Positions 48,155 to 60,250 of a stretch of 64,000 bases of DNA are shown here, piece after piece. The notes beneath the pieces were generated by a model. That model worked only from the letters and a program-made list of their open reading frames with translations. It had not been told where the DNA came from and searched no databases. Position 1 is the first letter of the stretch. Every line of letters starts with the position of its first letter. Made by a program: the position numbers and the translations under genes. Source of the DNA: Perilla frutescens (Eukaryota; Streptophyta; Magnoliopsida; Lamiales; Lamiaceae); the NCBI GenBank assembly GCA_026008535.1, contig BRKX01000007.1:56657001-56721000 (forward strand). Direction: 5' to 3'.

Positions 48155-51100
48155 ATGCTAGGGAGACGAAGTCTCAACCGAAGGTTAGCCCCCGTGTTTG
48201 ACAACATTCACCGACCAAGGAGATTCAATATATTTGAGTGGGAAAGAGAGATGGATCCCAATCACCCAATAAATCCCGACAACGCCAATGCCAATGCCAA
48301 TGCGGCTAGGAACATGAGAGACTTTGCTTGTCCCGTGATTGGGGCATCGACTTCTTGCATAGTTTTTGGCGAAGCCGCAAGGAACTACGAGTTGAAGAAC
48401 ATCCACTTTAGCCAACTCCCCTCATTCTACGGGATGCCGGCCGAAGATGCCTTGAACTTCATCCGAGAGTTCTATTCCGTCATTCAAACCTTTCCTCTAC
48501 AAGGTTTGAACGAAGATCAATTGAAGATGAGGTGTTTTCCTTACACTTTGAAGGATCGAGCCAAGACGTGGTTCATGTCTCTTCCGGCCAATTCTTTGGC
48601 CAATTGGAATGCCGTCTACGAGAAGTTCATGGCCAAGTACTACTCCAATCAAAAGACCCAAGACTTGAGAGCTCAAATTGTTACGTTTACCCAATCTACG
48701 GGTGAATCATTTCATGAAGCTTGGGATCGATTTCGAGGTCTCCAACAACAATGCCCTCACCACCATCTCGCACCCGAGTTGCTCAACCAATTCTTCTACG
48801 ACGGGCTTTCCTAAAATTTCCAATATATGGTGGACAATGCATCGGGAGGAGACATCGGAGGCCGGACCGCAGAAGAAGTCTCAAACATATATGAGACAAT
48901 GGCCACGACTTCCCAACAAAAGAGTGCTAGGGGGAAGCGAGCTTCCGTCAATGAAGCCAACCCTAGTTATGATGTGACGAAGCAACTTGCCGAGTTGACA
49001 AGGCAAGTAGAGATGCTTCGAATGTCCGAGAGACCACCCCAAAAAGTGATGACCGTTGAGACTTGTGGGATTTGTGGAGAGTATGGCCATGGAGCCAGTG
49101 TGTGCCAAAGATCGATTGAGCCGGAGACAAGTGAAGAGGCCCATTTCCATGCTCTTCAAGAGCAAGTGAATGCCCTACAAGGCTTCCAACCGCGCCAACA
49201 ATACAATCCCTTCTCTCAAACATACAATCCGGGGTGGAGAAATCATCCTAATTTCTCTTGGAAACAACCTCAACAACCTCCTCTACCACCACAACAACCG
49301 CCTCCACCTCAACAAGCCGGAGGTGGCCAAGCTCCACCTTATCCAAGGCCGCAACAATATCCGGCCCAACCGAACCAACCGCCAAGGCCAACATTGTAAG
49401 ACACATTGCAAACCTTCATCCAAGCTACTCAACAAAGATTTGAATCCGTCGAGGCTTCCGTGAAGAGGATTGAGACCCAAGTGGGGCAAATATCCGGGAT
49501 CGTTGGAGAATTGGCCAAGCAAGCCAAACCGGGCAAGTTGCCAAGCCAACCGGAGCAAGCTCAAGCCATTACTGTTCTTCGAGGGGGAAAGGTGATCGAT
49601 AATAAGGTTGAAGAATCGAGTCCAACCGAGGAGGTTGAGAAAGAAGAGGAGGCTCCTCAACAACATCACAAAGAGCCCGAAAAGAAGAGTGAAGAAGTGA
49701 AGAAGCCCACTCTCCACAAGGCTTCCAATCCCTACAATCCTCCAGTTCCATTTCCAAGCCGGTTGAGGAATGAGAAGCAAGACACTCAATTCCAAGACTT
49801 TTACAAGCTCCTTTCAAAGGTGAATGTCAACCTTCCACTCCTTGATGTTATTCGAAATGTGTCGGCCTATGTCAAATTCTTCAAGGAACTAGCTTCCAAG
49901 AAGAGGAGGTTTGTGGAGGACGAGAAGATTGAAGTGTCCGAAGTGGCAAGTGCAATCCTACAACATCAACTCCCACCAAAGCTCCGTGATCCAGGTAGTT
50001 TCACTCTCAAAATTGTTTTGGGAAATGGCAAAGAAGCATGTGGTATGCTAGATCTAGGAGCCGGAATTAATTTGATGCCTTACTCTATTTATAAACAATT
50101 AGAGTTAGGAGAATTGAAGCCAACTAGAATGTGTCTACAATTAGCGGATAGGTCCGTGAGATATCCGAGGGGAATAATAGAGGACATTCTAGTTAAGGTT
50201 GGTGGTTTGATAATACCGGTTGATTTTGTTGTTTTGGATGTGGGAGATGTTAAGGAAACGGGTAAAGAACATACGCTCCTCCTAGGTAGACCTTTTATGG
50301 CTACAACTAACACTTTGATTGATGTTAAAAATGGAACATTAAAAATGTCGGTGTTAGGAGAAACGGTGTCATTTTCCGTACATGAAAATAAGGCTACATT
50401 TGAGAAAAATTGTTCTTACATAGATGCTATTGATGTCTTGGCCGAGGAGGTTTTCTTATAGGAAATAGGTGCTCTGTGGAGAAGTGAAACCTCGTCCGAG
50501 GAGCTTGCTATGGACGAAGCCTACCTCAAGTGTGGGGGAGACGAGTGGAATGCCGACGAGATGGAGACCTTCCTCGGAGAAGGCATGAGTCTAATGCAAG
50601 TCATGGCCTTAACCGAAGAGGAAGTGAAGCCCACTCCCGAGCTCGAGCTCAAGGAGCTCCCGTCTCATCTCAAATATGTTTACCTCGACGATGAAGAGAA
50701 GAAGCCCGTGATTATCTTTTCCAGGCTAGAAAAAGATGAAGAGGACCTCTTAGTAGCCGTACTAAAGAGGAACAAGCAGGCCATTGGATGGAGTCTTTCC
50801 GACATCAAAGACATTAGCCCCTCTATGTGTATGTATTGCATTATTCTAGAAGAAGGGGCTAAGCCGGTTCGTGAAGGGAAAAGGAGGCTCAACCCCGTGC
50901 TAATGGAAGTCGTAAAGAAGGAGATTCTTAAGCTCCTAGAGGAAGGGATCATTTATCCCATAGCCGATAGTGAATGGGTGAGCCCGGTCCATATGGTGCC
51001 GAAGAAAGGAGGGATAACGGTCGTTGAGAACGACAAAGGAGAACATGTGGCTACTCGAACCACCACCGGGTGGAGAATGTGCATTGACTACCGAAAGCTC

Positions 51101-53551
51101 AATGCCGCCACAAGAAAAGACCATTTTCCCCTTTCTTTCATTGATCAAATACTAGATAAACTAGCGGGTCATAGTTTTTATTGTTTTCTTGATGGTTTAT
51201 CGGGTTATTTTCAGGTGGCCATAGCGCCGGAGGACCAAGCCAAGACCGCATTCACATGCCCGTTTGGTACGTTCGCGTGTCAAAGGATGCCATTTGGACT
51301 ATGCAATGCACCGGGCACTTTTCAAAGGTGTATGTTCTCCATTTTCTCCGAAATGATTGGAGACTTCATTGAGGTATTCATGGATGACTTTTCGGTTTTT
51401 GGATCCTCATTTTCCGATTGTTTAGAGAAATTGGAATTTGTCTTGAAACGGTGCATAGAAAGTAGCCTAACTCTTAGTTGGGAAAATAGTCATTTCATGG
51501 TTACTAGTGGCATAGTGCTTGGTCATGTTGTGTCTAAAGAAGGAATGAGTTTAGACAAGGCTAAGGTAGATGTGATTGAAAAATTGCCTCCACCCGTTAA
51601 TGTGAAATGAATTAGAAGCTTTCTAGGCCATGCCGGTTTTTACCGTAGGTTTATTAAAGACTTCTCGAAAATTAGCCAACCTCTATGCCATTTACTTGCT
51701 CAAGATGTTCCTTTTGAGTTTGATGAAAAATGCTTGCATGCTTTTAATACTCTTAAGGAGAAATTGATCACCACACCAATTGTTGTTCCCCCTGATTGGT
51801 CCTTACCATTTGAGATCATGTGTGATGCATCAAATTCTGCCGTTGGCGCTGTTTTGGGTCAACGTATTGATAAAATTCTCTGTGTAATTTACTATGCTAG
51901 CCTCACCTTGAATAGTGCTCAAGTAAATTACACCACAACCGAAAAAGAATTGCTTGCCGTTGTGTTTTCTTTGGATAAATTTAGATCCTACATCTTAGGT
52001 TCTAAAGTAATCGTGCATAGTGATCATGCGGTTGTAAGGCATTTGTTGACCAAACCACAAGCTAAACCTAGACTCATTAGGTGGATTTTGCTTGTGCAAG
52101 AATTCGATGTTGAGATTAAGGACAGGAAGGGGTGTGAAAACGCAGTAGCGGACCATTTATCCCGCCTCCCCGTTGATGAAAATTTCAATTTGTTGCATGA
52201 AAAAGGAGTTGATTGTGATACATTTCCATATGAGCATGTTCTTGAGCTTAATTCCTCTCCTTGGTATGCTGACATTGTCAATTATCTTGCTTGTGATAAA
52301 TTGAGACCTAACCTCTCTTTTCAAGAGAAGAAAAGATTTTTGGCACTGTGTAGGAGTTACTTTTGGGACGATCCATACCTTTTCCATTTGGGAAAAGATG
52401 AGATCATTCGAAGATGCGTCCCGGAAGAGGAGCAAACCGATGTTCTAGCCTTTTGCCATTAATCTCATTGTGGTGGCCATTTTGGAGGACAAAAGACGGC
52501 TAGAAAGATCCTACAATCCGGTTTGTATTGGCCTTCAATTTTTAAAGATGCTCATGCTTACTCCATTTCATGTGATAAATGCCAAAGACTTGGTAATATT
52601 GGGAGGAGAAATGAAATGCCTCTAAATGTCAATCTTGTTGTTGAAATTTTCGATGTTTGGGGGATTGATTTTATGGGACTATTCCCTAACTTATTTGGCT
52701 TCGAGTATATCCTCTTAGCGGTCGATTATGTGTCAAAGTGGGTTGAAGCAATCCTCACTAGGTCTTGTGACGCTAATGTGGTTATCAAGTTCGTGCAGGA
52801 ACATATATTGAGTAGGTTTGGATTCCCTAGGACGATTATAAGTGACGGTGGAACTCATTTCACCAACAAGCTTTTTGCAAAATTGCGCAAGAAAAATGGA
52901 GTGACTCACAAGGTGGCGACTCCATATCATCCTCAAACTTCCAGTCAAGTTGAGACGAGCAACAAACAAATTCAAAACATCTTGAAGAAGACCGTGAATG
53001 TGACGAGGAAGGATTGGTCACAAAGGCTACCGGATGCTCTTGGGGCATACCGGATGGCCTACAAAACAATTCTAGGAATGAGCCCATACCGCCTTGTATA
53101 TGGCAAAGCCTGTCATCTCCCCGTTGAGATCGAGCACCGAGCTTATTGGGCTATAAAGGCGGTGAATTGTGATCTTGAAAGTGCGGGAAAGGAGCGAGCT
53201 TTGCAATTGTCCGAGCTCGACGAATTGAGAAACGAAGCATATGACAACGCCAAGATTTACAAGGATAAAGTGAAGAGACTTCATGATAGGCGAATTGTCA
53301 AGAAAGAGCTCATGCCGGGCATGAAGGTTCTCCTTTTCAACACTAGATTGCGGCTTTTTCCAGAGAAACTCAAATCACGTTGGAGCGGCCCATTTTTCAT
53401 TGAAGAAGTGTTCCCCTACGGAGTGGTCACATTGAAGAATCCGGTGACGAATGTTACGTTCCAAGTGAACGGCCATCGAGTCAAGCCACACTATGAAAGG
53501 TTTTCGCATGAAGCCGATGTGGAGGAATTGAAACTTGTCAATCCCGAGTGA
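48155..53551 (+). pseudogene. Athila gag-pol of element D: one frame with five stops
   Basis: Gag starts at 48155 or at 48251 (MDPNHPINPDN); a CCHC knuckle (CGICGEYGHGASVC) begins at 49064. Protease has DLGAG with Asp at 50051. RT has FMDD at 51377-51388 after the CIDYRKLNAAT block. RNase H begins with CDASNSAVG at 51821. Integrase carries H/C zinc ligands (about 52465-52580) and catalytic D at 52667, D at 52844 and E at 52952 (D-X35-E spacing). All segments lie in the same reading frame, interrupted only at 48812-48814, 49397-49399, 50459-50461, 51608-51610 and 52460-52462. This suggests decay by point mutation alone after a recent loss of function. Integrase reads through to 53551 with no break after 52462. 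Confidence 0.93.
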
Positions 53552-54476
53552 ATGCTCCAAAAACTTCGTCTAGCTCGAGACATTAAAATGAGCGCTGCAT
53601 GGGAGGCAACCCATGATTTTCTTATTTTTAATTATGTTAATTAATCTATTTTGTGTTTGTGTGTTTTGCATTTTTGAAGTTTGTGAGCAGGTTGAAGGGA
53701 AATGAAGCGAGGGAAGCAATTGCGGGAGAAATGGCTCAGGGAAGTCCCACGACCGCGCACCCCGCGCGGCCGCGCGACTCTTCTCACGGCAGGAAGCCCG
53801 CGACCGTGCTCTCCCCGCGGCCGCGCGACATACCTCTCGGCGGAGCGACTCCGCGAGCGCGCGAGGAAAATTGGCAAAAATTGATCCCCGCGGGCGCGGA
53901 CGTCTCCGCGGGCGCGCGAGCCCAGCGCACCCCGCGGCCGCGCTGTACCCCGCGGTCGCGCAGTCCATTCCCTTTAAAAGGGGACCACCCGTTTGAACCC
54001 TAATTTCTCCCATTCCTTGCGCCGCTTTTGGGCTACTTACCCCACTCCATGGATCCCAATATCCCCCTCCTTTTCCACCACCAAATCCCAGCAAACTCCA
54101 GATCCAAACCAACCAAATAATCCTAAATTCCCAACCTCACGTCACACTTTCACGTCACCACATTCATCACCGCGACCACGTCGAAGCCCCGCGCCCGTGT
54201 GCAATTTTCTCCGAGCTTCCCCTCCGTTCGCCGCTCCCAGCCACTCCTCCGCTCACCGCCACCGTTCGCCCAGTCGCATCGAAATTTTCTCCAGCACTGC
54301 AAGCTCCTGCGACCGCGCTCTTCAGCCACCGAATCCCCGCGACCACGCTCTTCCCCGCGGCCGCGCGCCCCTGCCCGCCAGGCCCCACGCTTGCGCTCAT
54401 CCCGCGGCCGCGCGCCCCTGTCCGCGCCTCTCTCTCACTGTTTCTGCCCGACTCCAGTCGTGCTCCTCCTTCCACC
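53552..54476 (+). other. spacer between pol and ORF1 of Athila D, GC-rich
   Basis: CpG-dense minisatellite-like DNA (about 53735-53965 and 54300-54425) of the same CCGCG..CGCGCGA type as in the LTRs. A TATA-like CCTTTAAAAGGGG sits at 53971-53983, about 500 bp before the ORF1 start. Overlapping frames here are Arg/Pro/Ala-rich artefacts of base composition. Confidence 0.7.
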
Positions 54477-55973
54477 ATGCCTCCTAGGACCAAGAATCCG
54501 TCCTCTTCTCACCAAGAGGAGGAACACGAAGATCTCCAAGAGTTGTACCAGTGCCCATTCCCTGTACGCACACACGCTGAAGGTAACCGTTTCCAAAACT
54601 TTGATGAATTTGAAATTACTAATCCGCGCTATCTGGATTGGAATTTGTTGAAGTTGCTGAAAATGGATAATAAAGTGGAGAAATATTTGAAAGTGCTCAC
54701 ATTGGATAAATTTGCTAAATTGAAGTATGTCGGCTTGAAACCACTGTGCCTTGAGTTTTTAGTTACCTTCAAGCTTGATAATGTGAATTCGAAGATTAGT
54801 TTTCGTATGCTTGGAGAGGAATTTGAAGTAACTTTGGCCAGAATGAAAGCATATTTCGGGTTTTCGACAACTGGGCCACGTGATAAGCCTGTTGACTTCG
54901 ACACTGCTGCCGCTTGGCACGAGCTCACAGGGTTCAACAATTGGGATTCGCAAGGAAAACCAACCGGCTTCATTAGGGACCCTGCACTTGCAATCATGCA
55001 CAAGTTCCTTGCATACTCCATTTCAGGCAAGGAACAAGCCAACAAAGTCAACGCCACTGAGGTGTATCTTTTTTGGTGCGCCCTCCACAACACAAAGATC
55101 TGCCCGTCCTATTTCATTTGGAATGCAATTCAGCAGATGACGAGGCGCACAAAGATGCATCCCTCCTTTTGTGCATTTATCACGGCTTTAGCTGTGAAGC
55201 TTAGTTTGCTTCCCGACCATGGGCCTATCCCTGACGGCCAAAGCAAGGTCCGAGATCTCATGATCACTATGGAAGAGCTCAAGCGAGCTCAGATTGTCTT
55301 GGATAACAGAAGACTGGTTCCTCACACTCAGCGGCCCTGTGTCTCAAACTTTATGAATGCTCAGATTGCGGCCCTTCGACGTGATAGAGAAGCCGGTTCT
55401 TCTTCAGCCCCCCAGGGCGATGATGATGATGATGAGGCCGAGCAAGAAGGGGGAGAGAATGAGGATGATCATGAAGGCGAAGAGAATGAAGAAGGAGAAG
55501 AAGAGGACCAAGGAGGAGCGGATAATGAACAAGAGGGCAGAGCCCACTTCCAGTCGCAGCCTTATCCCTCGATGATGCCCCCACATGGGTATCCGGCTGA
55601 TTGGAGGTCCTTCCAGGACCATTTTGACACCTCTATGGGCCAGTTTCAGCAGAGCTTCCAGCAGTCTTATGCGCATGCGGACTCGATGGGCCAATTTCGC
55701 CAGCATTTGGATTCATCTATGGGCCAGTTCCGGCAGACTTTCAGTCAGACTATGGGGCAGTTTCAGGAGAGATTTGATGCCTCTATGGGCGAGTTTCGCC
55801 ACGAGCTGGGGTCCCTTCGTCAGGATATGGGGTATTTGAGGCAGAGTGTCTTTGGCCGCCTTAACAGCCACGATGAGAGGATGACGGCTCTAGAACAAAG
55901 CTGGAATAATTGGACGCTCTCTTATCCTTACCCGCAGCCTCCACAGCCACCTTATGAGCCACCACCACAGTGA
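54477..55973 (+). CDS. ATHILA ORF1-type protein (intact, 498 residues)
   Basis: An uninterrupted frame from MPPRTKNPSSS to a TGA stop. The N-terminal 280 residues match the type found in the extra ORF of Athila elements (PF03078-like; for example FGFSTTGPRD, PTGFIRDPAL, FFWCALHNTK-like). This is followed by an acidic Asp/Glu/Gly-rich linker (about residues 315-350), repeats of an SMGQFRQ-type unit (about 385-460) suggesting a coiled coil, and a Pro-rich tail. Its position after pol is that of the env-like gene in this lineage, but I see no signal peptide or membrane segment, so I make no envelope claim. Function is unknown. It is the only unbroken gene in element D. Confidence 0.85.
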   Translation: MPPRTKNPSSSHQEEEHEDLQELYQCPFPVRTHAEGNRFQNFDEFEITNPRYLDWNLLKLLKMDNKVEKYLKVLTLDKFAKLKYVGLKPLCLEFLVTFKLDNVNSKISFRMLGEEFEVTLARMKAYFGFSTTGPRDKPVDFDTAAAWHELTGFNNWDSQGKPTGFIRDPALAIMHKFLAYSISGKEQANKVNATEVYLFWCALHNTKICPSYFIWNAIQQMTRRTKMHPSFCAFITALAVKLSLLPDHGPIPDGQSKVRDLMITMEELKRAQIVLDNRRLVPHTQRPCVSNFMNAQIAALRRDREAGSSSAPQGDDDDDEAEQEGGENEDDHEGEENEEGEEEDQGGADNEQEGRAHFQSQPYPSMMPPHGYPADWRSFQDHFDTSMGQFQQSFQQSYAHADSMGQFRQHLDSSMGQFRQTFSQTMGQFQERFDASMGEFRHELGSLRQDMGYLRQSVFGRLNSHDERMTALEQSWNNWTLSYPYPQPPQPPYEPPPQ

Positions 55974-57161
55974 AGTTGTTTTTGTTTTTCTTTCATGTTT
56001 TCTCGTGTTAGTGTGCGTGGTTGATTGTTTTTTGGTTACTCTTTTGTTTGTCGTTCGTTGTATTTGTCGTACGTTTGTAGAAACCAGCGCCTATTGCCGG
56101 TCTTCTACACCTTGTGATGTTTTCCTCTCCCTTAGACTCATATTGCATTGTGTTTCATACATTGAGGACAATGCATGTTTTAAGTGTGGGGGAGTAGTGC
56201 CTATTATGTTATGTTATGATAGTGATTGCTATGTTATGTTATGTTATGATGTGGATTGTGATTGTTCATGTGATGTTTTTGTTTTAATTTATTATGTTGA
56301 TTGTGTTAATTTTATTATTCAAGTTGTTATTCTAGTTATATAGGTATGTGGTAATTCTTCCGCTTAGTTCTTGTTTTGTTTTGTCCGACCGTAAAAATTT
56401 GAACAATTTTAAATATGAATCTTCAAGGATTTATCTTCGAGTCGATCATAAGTTGTGAATTGTTCGTGGTTTCACTCGTTAACATTATTTATCTTTGAAT
56501 GCGATCGCATAATTGATGATTGATGTTGAAAGATCTTGTTCTCAAAGGTTTGGGAAGCATACCTAGTCTTTTTCATGAAAATTACTCCCTTCAATCATGT
56601 ATCATTAAAAAAAAAGGGGAAAATAAGGATCTCTACTCCTCTAGTTGATTTATGCGATTATGAGTATGAGAAACCACACAAGGAAACTAGGGATTACCTC
56701 CTTATGATTTTCACCTTGTGAATTTGATCCATATCCCTATTATTTTGTTTAAATAAAGGGGATTGCACTCCGGATTCTACTCCTCTCGTGTGTTGTCAAC
56801 CTTTTTGCATATGCATGATGAGTATGGGGAACCACATTGGGAAGCTCATTTTATCTCGATGATTTTACCTAATGACTCTTGTCTTATGTTGCAATCCCTC
56901 GTGTTTTTAGTAGTTCATTCTTAATAAATTTGGTTTCGATTTGTGGGGAAGTACTTAATGAAAAATTGAGCTAGCGTATTTTTCTTAGACTTGAGAGAAC
57001 AAGTTATTCACTTGATTGGACGTGGTGTTCACATTCTTGGATAATGATCGTTTTTGTGGGAACCATGCAATTTGTCAAAAATTCATAATCGACTCGCGAG
57101 TATTTCCTTCTTGCTTCATATTTTTAATTTCTTATTTGCTTGAGGACAAGCAAAGAACTGA
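55974..57161 (+). other. 3' non-coding interior of Athila D
   Basis: No credible gene. It has a polypurine-like AAGTGTGGGGGAG at 56182-56194. Two imperfect copies of a roughly 130-bp segment (ATTCTACTCCTCTNG...GAGTATGNGNAACCACA...GATTTT) lie at about 56620-56720 and 56760-56870. Confidence 0.65.
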
Positions 57162-57173
57162 GTATGGGGGAGT
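57162..57173 (+). other. polypurine tract of Athila D
   Basis: GTATGGGGGAGT directly precedes the TGTTTAG start of the 3' LTR. Confidence 0.85.
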
Positions 57174-59068
57174 TGTTTAGTATTTATTTGTGTCGTTTTA
57201 TTGCATAATTTTGCATATTCTATAAGTTATTTTCTAGTTTCTTGTTCTCGTTATTTCGTGTTTTCGTGTGAATTTCTTCACTGGTTGCTTCTATGGTGGA
57301 TTATGCCAAGTTTGAAAAAACTTGAGCTTTTGTTTGGAAAATCTCGATTTTTAGGTACTTAGGTAGCATGGAGTGAAGAGTGGCCGGAAAGGATGAACCC
57401 CCGTATGAAGAGTGAACCCCGCGACCGCGCTTTCCCCACAGCCGTGCGACTTCAGGCGCTTAAGACCCCGTGGCCGCGCGAGTCCCGCGACCACGCGAAG
57501 GTGCTCTCGGTGCAGGCACCCCGCGGGCGCGGGAGCCGCGCGAGCGCGCGACGTTCTTGAACCCTGCGGACGCGCAACGCCGCGCGGACGCGCGAACTGG
57601 CGTTTCCCCTCTCGATCAGCGCCTTTTTGGCACTTTCTTTTCCCCTTCCCTCTTGGCATCTTGGACCAAAATGAATGCCCTTCACCATCCATTCCTTTTT
57701 GCATGGGGATCTTTGAGCTTGGGGTCAATCTAACCTAATACTAGGGAAGTAGGTATGGATTGAGCCTAACCCTAGCTTTGTGGACTTTTTGATCCACAAA
57801 ATCCTCCTCCCAAATCTCTCACATTTAATGTCCATCACCATCACCTTACCACCACCTTTCCTCTCTCCTCTCATCAATCATCTCACCATTGTCTCTCTCT
57901 CTCTTGAATTGGATTTTGGGGATCAAAGACGGGGACATCATCAATCATTAAAAAAAAAGACACTTCTCTTTTTGGATACACTCTCAACTCTCTCCATCAT
58001 CTTCATCATCCCACCATCCTCCATTTTTCTCTACACTACCTCCACCACTTTCTTCACCCTTCCATACTCTCTACACCATTTTTCACCATCATTTCACCAC
58101 CATTTTTTCACTAAAGAGAAGAGGAGAAAGAGGAGAGCAAGGAAACCAAACCAAGGAGAAGAGAAAAGGAACGAGAAGACCAACGACGAGCTCACGTGGA
58201 AGCTAAGCTCGGAGGAGGTTTATTGTGCATTTTCTTGTATTTCTTGGATGTTTTTGTGGGATTTGTTCCAAACTCTTGAAGGATATATAATATTGTAGAA
58301 GTTGTTTTCATTTACATTTGATTTATGAAATGGAGTTCTTCTATGATGTTTATGTTGTTTTGAGCATGTTTAGTGGCTAATCTCCCTATTAGGGGGTAGA
58401 GGATCGATTTGGTTGTGATCTATGCTTGTTTATGTTGGTTGTTGTTGTTAGAATTGTTCTTATTTATGTTTAGGTGTTTGATCATCACTTGAGCATTGGT
58501 AGGATTTAGGGGATTTCTTGATTGTGAACCTAAATCCGGATTTAATTTCTTCGATGCTAGGTGCATGAGTTCCTAAACCTAGTATGTTCGTCTCATTTTG
58601 TATGGTATAGCTAAGAGAGGTTTAACGGATATCCGTGACTTTAATTGACATTAAACTAATTGGATGGGTCTATCATACTTGTGAGATTTGCATTATCAAC
58701 TTAAATAAAGCATAATAATCAACCATTGAGAGAATCTATACCCTAATACCTTAATCAAACTAATTTCCTCCAATCTTAATTTAATTTGTGCATTTGCATT
58801 TAATTGTCTTGCTTTAGTGTCTATTTTGAATTCCTAGCATAATCATCAAATCTCCTCTTGTTAGAATGTTTAGATTTTATTTTAGTTGGTTCATGAAAGC
58901 ATGTGTAGTCTTTAGATAATTGTTTCGCATAAAGTCTTCCTTGAGAGATCGACTCGGGTTAGCTTATCACGTCTACGATCGACCCCGTCCAATTGCGGGT
59001 ACGGTCCTTAGTAGTTGTCTTGATTGAGCATAAACCGGAAATTATAAGTGTAAATTTGGACATAAACA
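57174..59068 (+). mobile_element. 3' LTR of Athila element D
   Basis: 1895 bp, nearly identical to 46065-47943. Most differences fall in the CpG-dense block (57415-57600), including one extra repeat unit of about 18 bp near 57570-57592. It ends GACATAAACA followed by the ATAAC duplication. Confidence 0.95.
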
Positions 59069-59073
59069 ATAAC
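59069..59073 (+). repeat. right target-site duplication of Athila element D
   Basis: ATAAC, identical to 46060-46064. Confidence 0.92.
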
Positions 59074-59602
59074 AACGTGTTAGATTTTATTATCCATTTC
59101 TAGTCTATCTACGTAGCTACTTTGGTTTTAGTTTTTTTTAACAAACGTATGAGAACGCAAAGAAGTTTTTTTAGTTGGAATAAAGTTTTGCATTACTTTG
59201 GTAAAGATAGATCTACATAGCATAAGTCGGTAACAATTCATTAAAGACCCGTAATCAAGTATGAGTAGATGGAAGACAGAATACGTGGGATCCTTGATAA
59301 AGGTGGCACAATCGAGATTTCAAGATGGCCAAGTAGCAATGCAGCTTTCGACGTCACTTCAATTTTGAGAAATATTTTGGTGTCTGAAATATCAATTGGA
59401 GAAATCTTTTAAATTTGAGAACATAGACAGGCTTTTATTTTACATACCGGTTAAGAAGGTCTCAAGACTTAGAATTCGTAACTGATAGACATGTCATTAG
59501 CGAGATTTTGCAAGATCGAGGATAGATTTCAAGCTTAGATACCTTTAAGGCCTAAGACCAAGTAAGAAATTTCGAGGATGACGTTTTTTTAGTAGGGAAG
59601 GA
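59074..59602 (+). mobile_element. 3' interior of element C
   Basis: Non-coding remainder of C after the Athila insertion. It ends in TTTCGAGGATGACG...TAGTAGGGAAGGA, the usual end-of-interior motif plus polypurine tract before a Ty3/gypsy 3' LTR. No integrase or chromodomain coding is left. Confidence 0.8.
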
Positions 59603-60250
59603 TGTAGCGACCCGGTTTCCTAATATTTAAATTGCTACATTTTTTTCATAAAAATATTTTTATTTATTTGTTTAATTTATTTATGTGTGATATTAATTGA
59701 TTAAGTCTAATAAGTCGCGCCTAAGTGATTTTTTTTAAGCATGAATTTATTTTATAGCATGAGCATGCATTTAGTTTAATTTTGTGCCTAAATTGTTGCA
59801 TTTTATTTATTTTGTCCAAAGTTTATTTTCTAGCCCATTTTATGATAATTGAAGCCCAAGTCTTTTTCAAGCCCAAATAAAACTCTTCTTTGAGCCCACT
59901 GTGGAGGCCCAATCCTAAATATCTCATTCTTTCTTCTTTCCTACTCCATCGTTTCCAAAGGGATTAAGAGCAAATCTTTTTTTTTTAAAAAAATTTGAAA
60001 CATGGCCAACTCTGTCACTTGTTGATAAGAATCACCATGAGATCTCCTATTCTATTCAAACTCTAGCCCTAACCTATCATTATAAATAGAACTATCGTCT
60101 CTATTATTTCTCACGCCCCATATTAGAAAAAAGAGAGCTAGAGCTTTAGAATTTCAAGAAGATATTTTCGAAAGGTATGGAGTTTTGTCTAAGTTTCTTT
60201 GTGAATCGTGTCTCTGTTTTATGTGTAGCATACACTATCCCAGCTATATG
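59603..60250 (+). mobile_element. 3' LTR of element C, first part
   Basis: It matches 42902-43550 with moderate divergence and the same TGTAGCGACCCGG start. It is interrupted at 60250 by solo LTR E, then resumes at 62676. Confidence 0.9.
60246..60250 (+). repeat. left target-site duplication of solo LTR E
   Basis: ATATG, repeated at 62671-62675. The uninterrupted site is visible in the other C LTR at about 43546-43550. Confidence 0.9.

Noticed and set aside
48812..52462. Programmed stop-codon readthrough in Athila gag-pol
   Set aside because: Five stops of all three types at unrelated places, some inside conserved domains. Recoding normally uses one site at a domain boundary, so decay is simpler.
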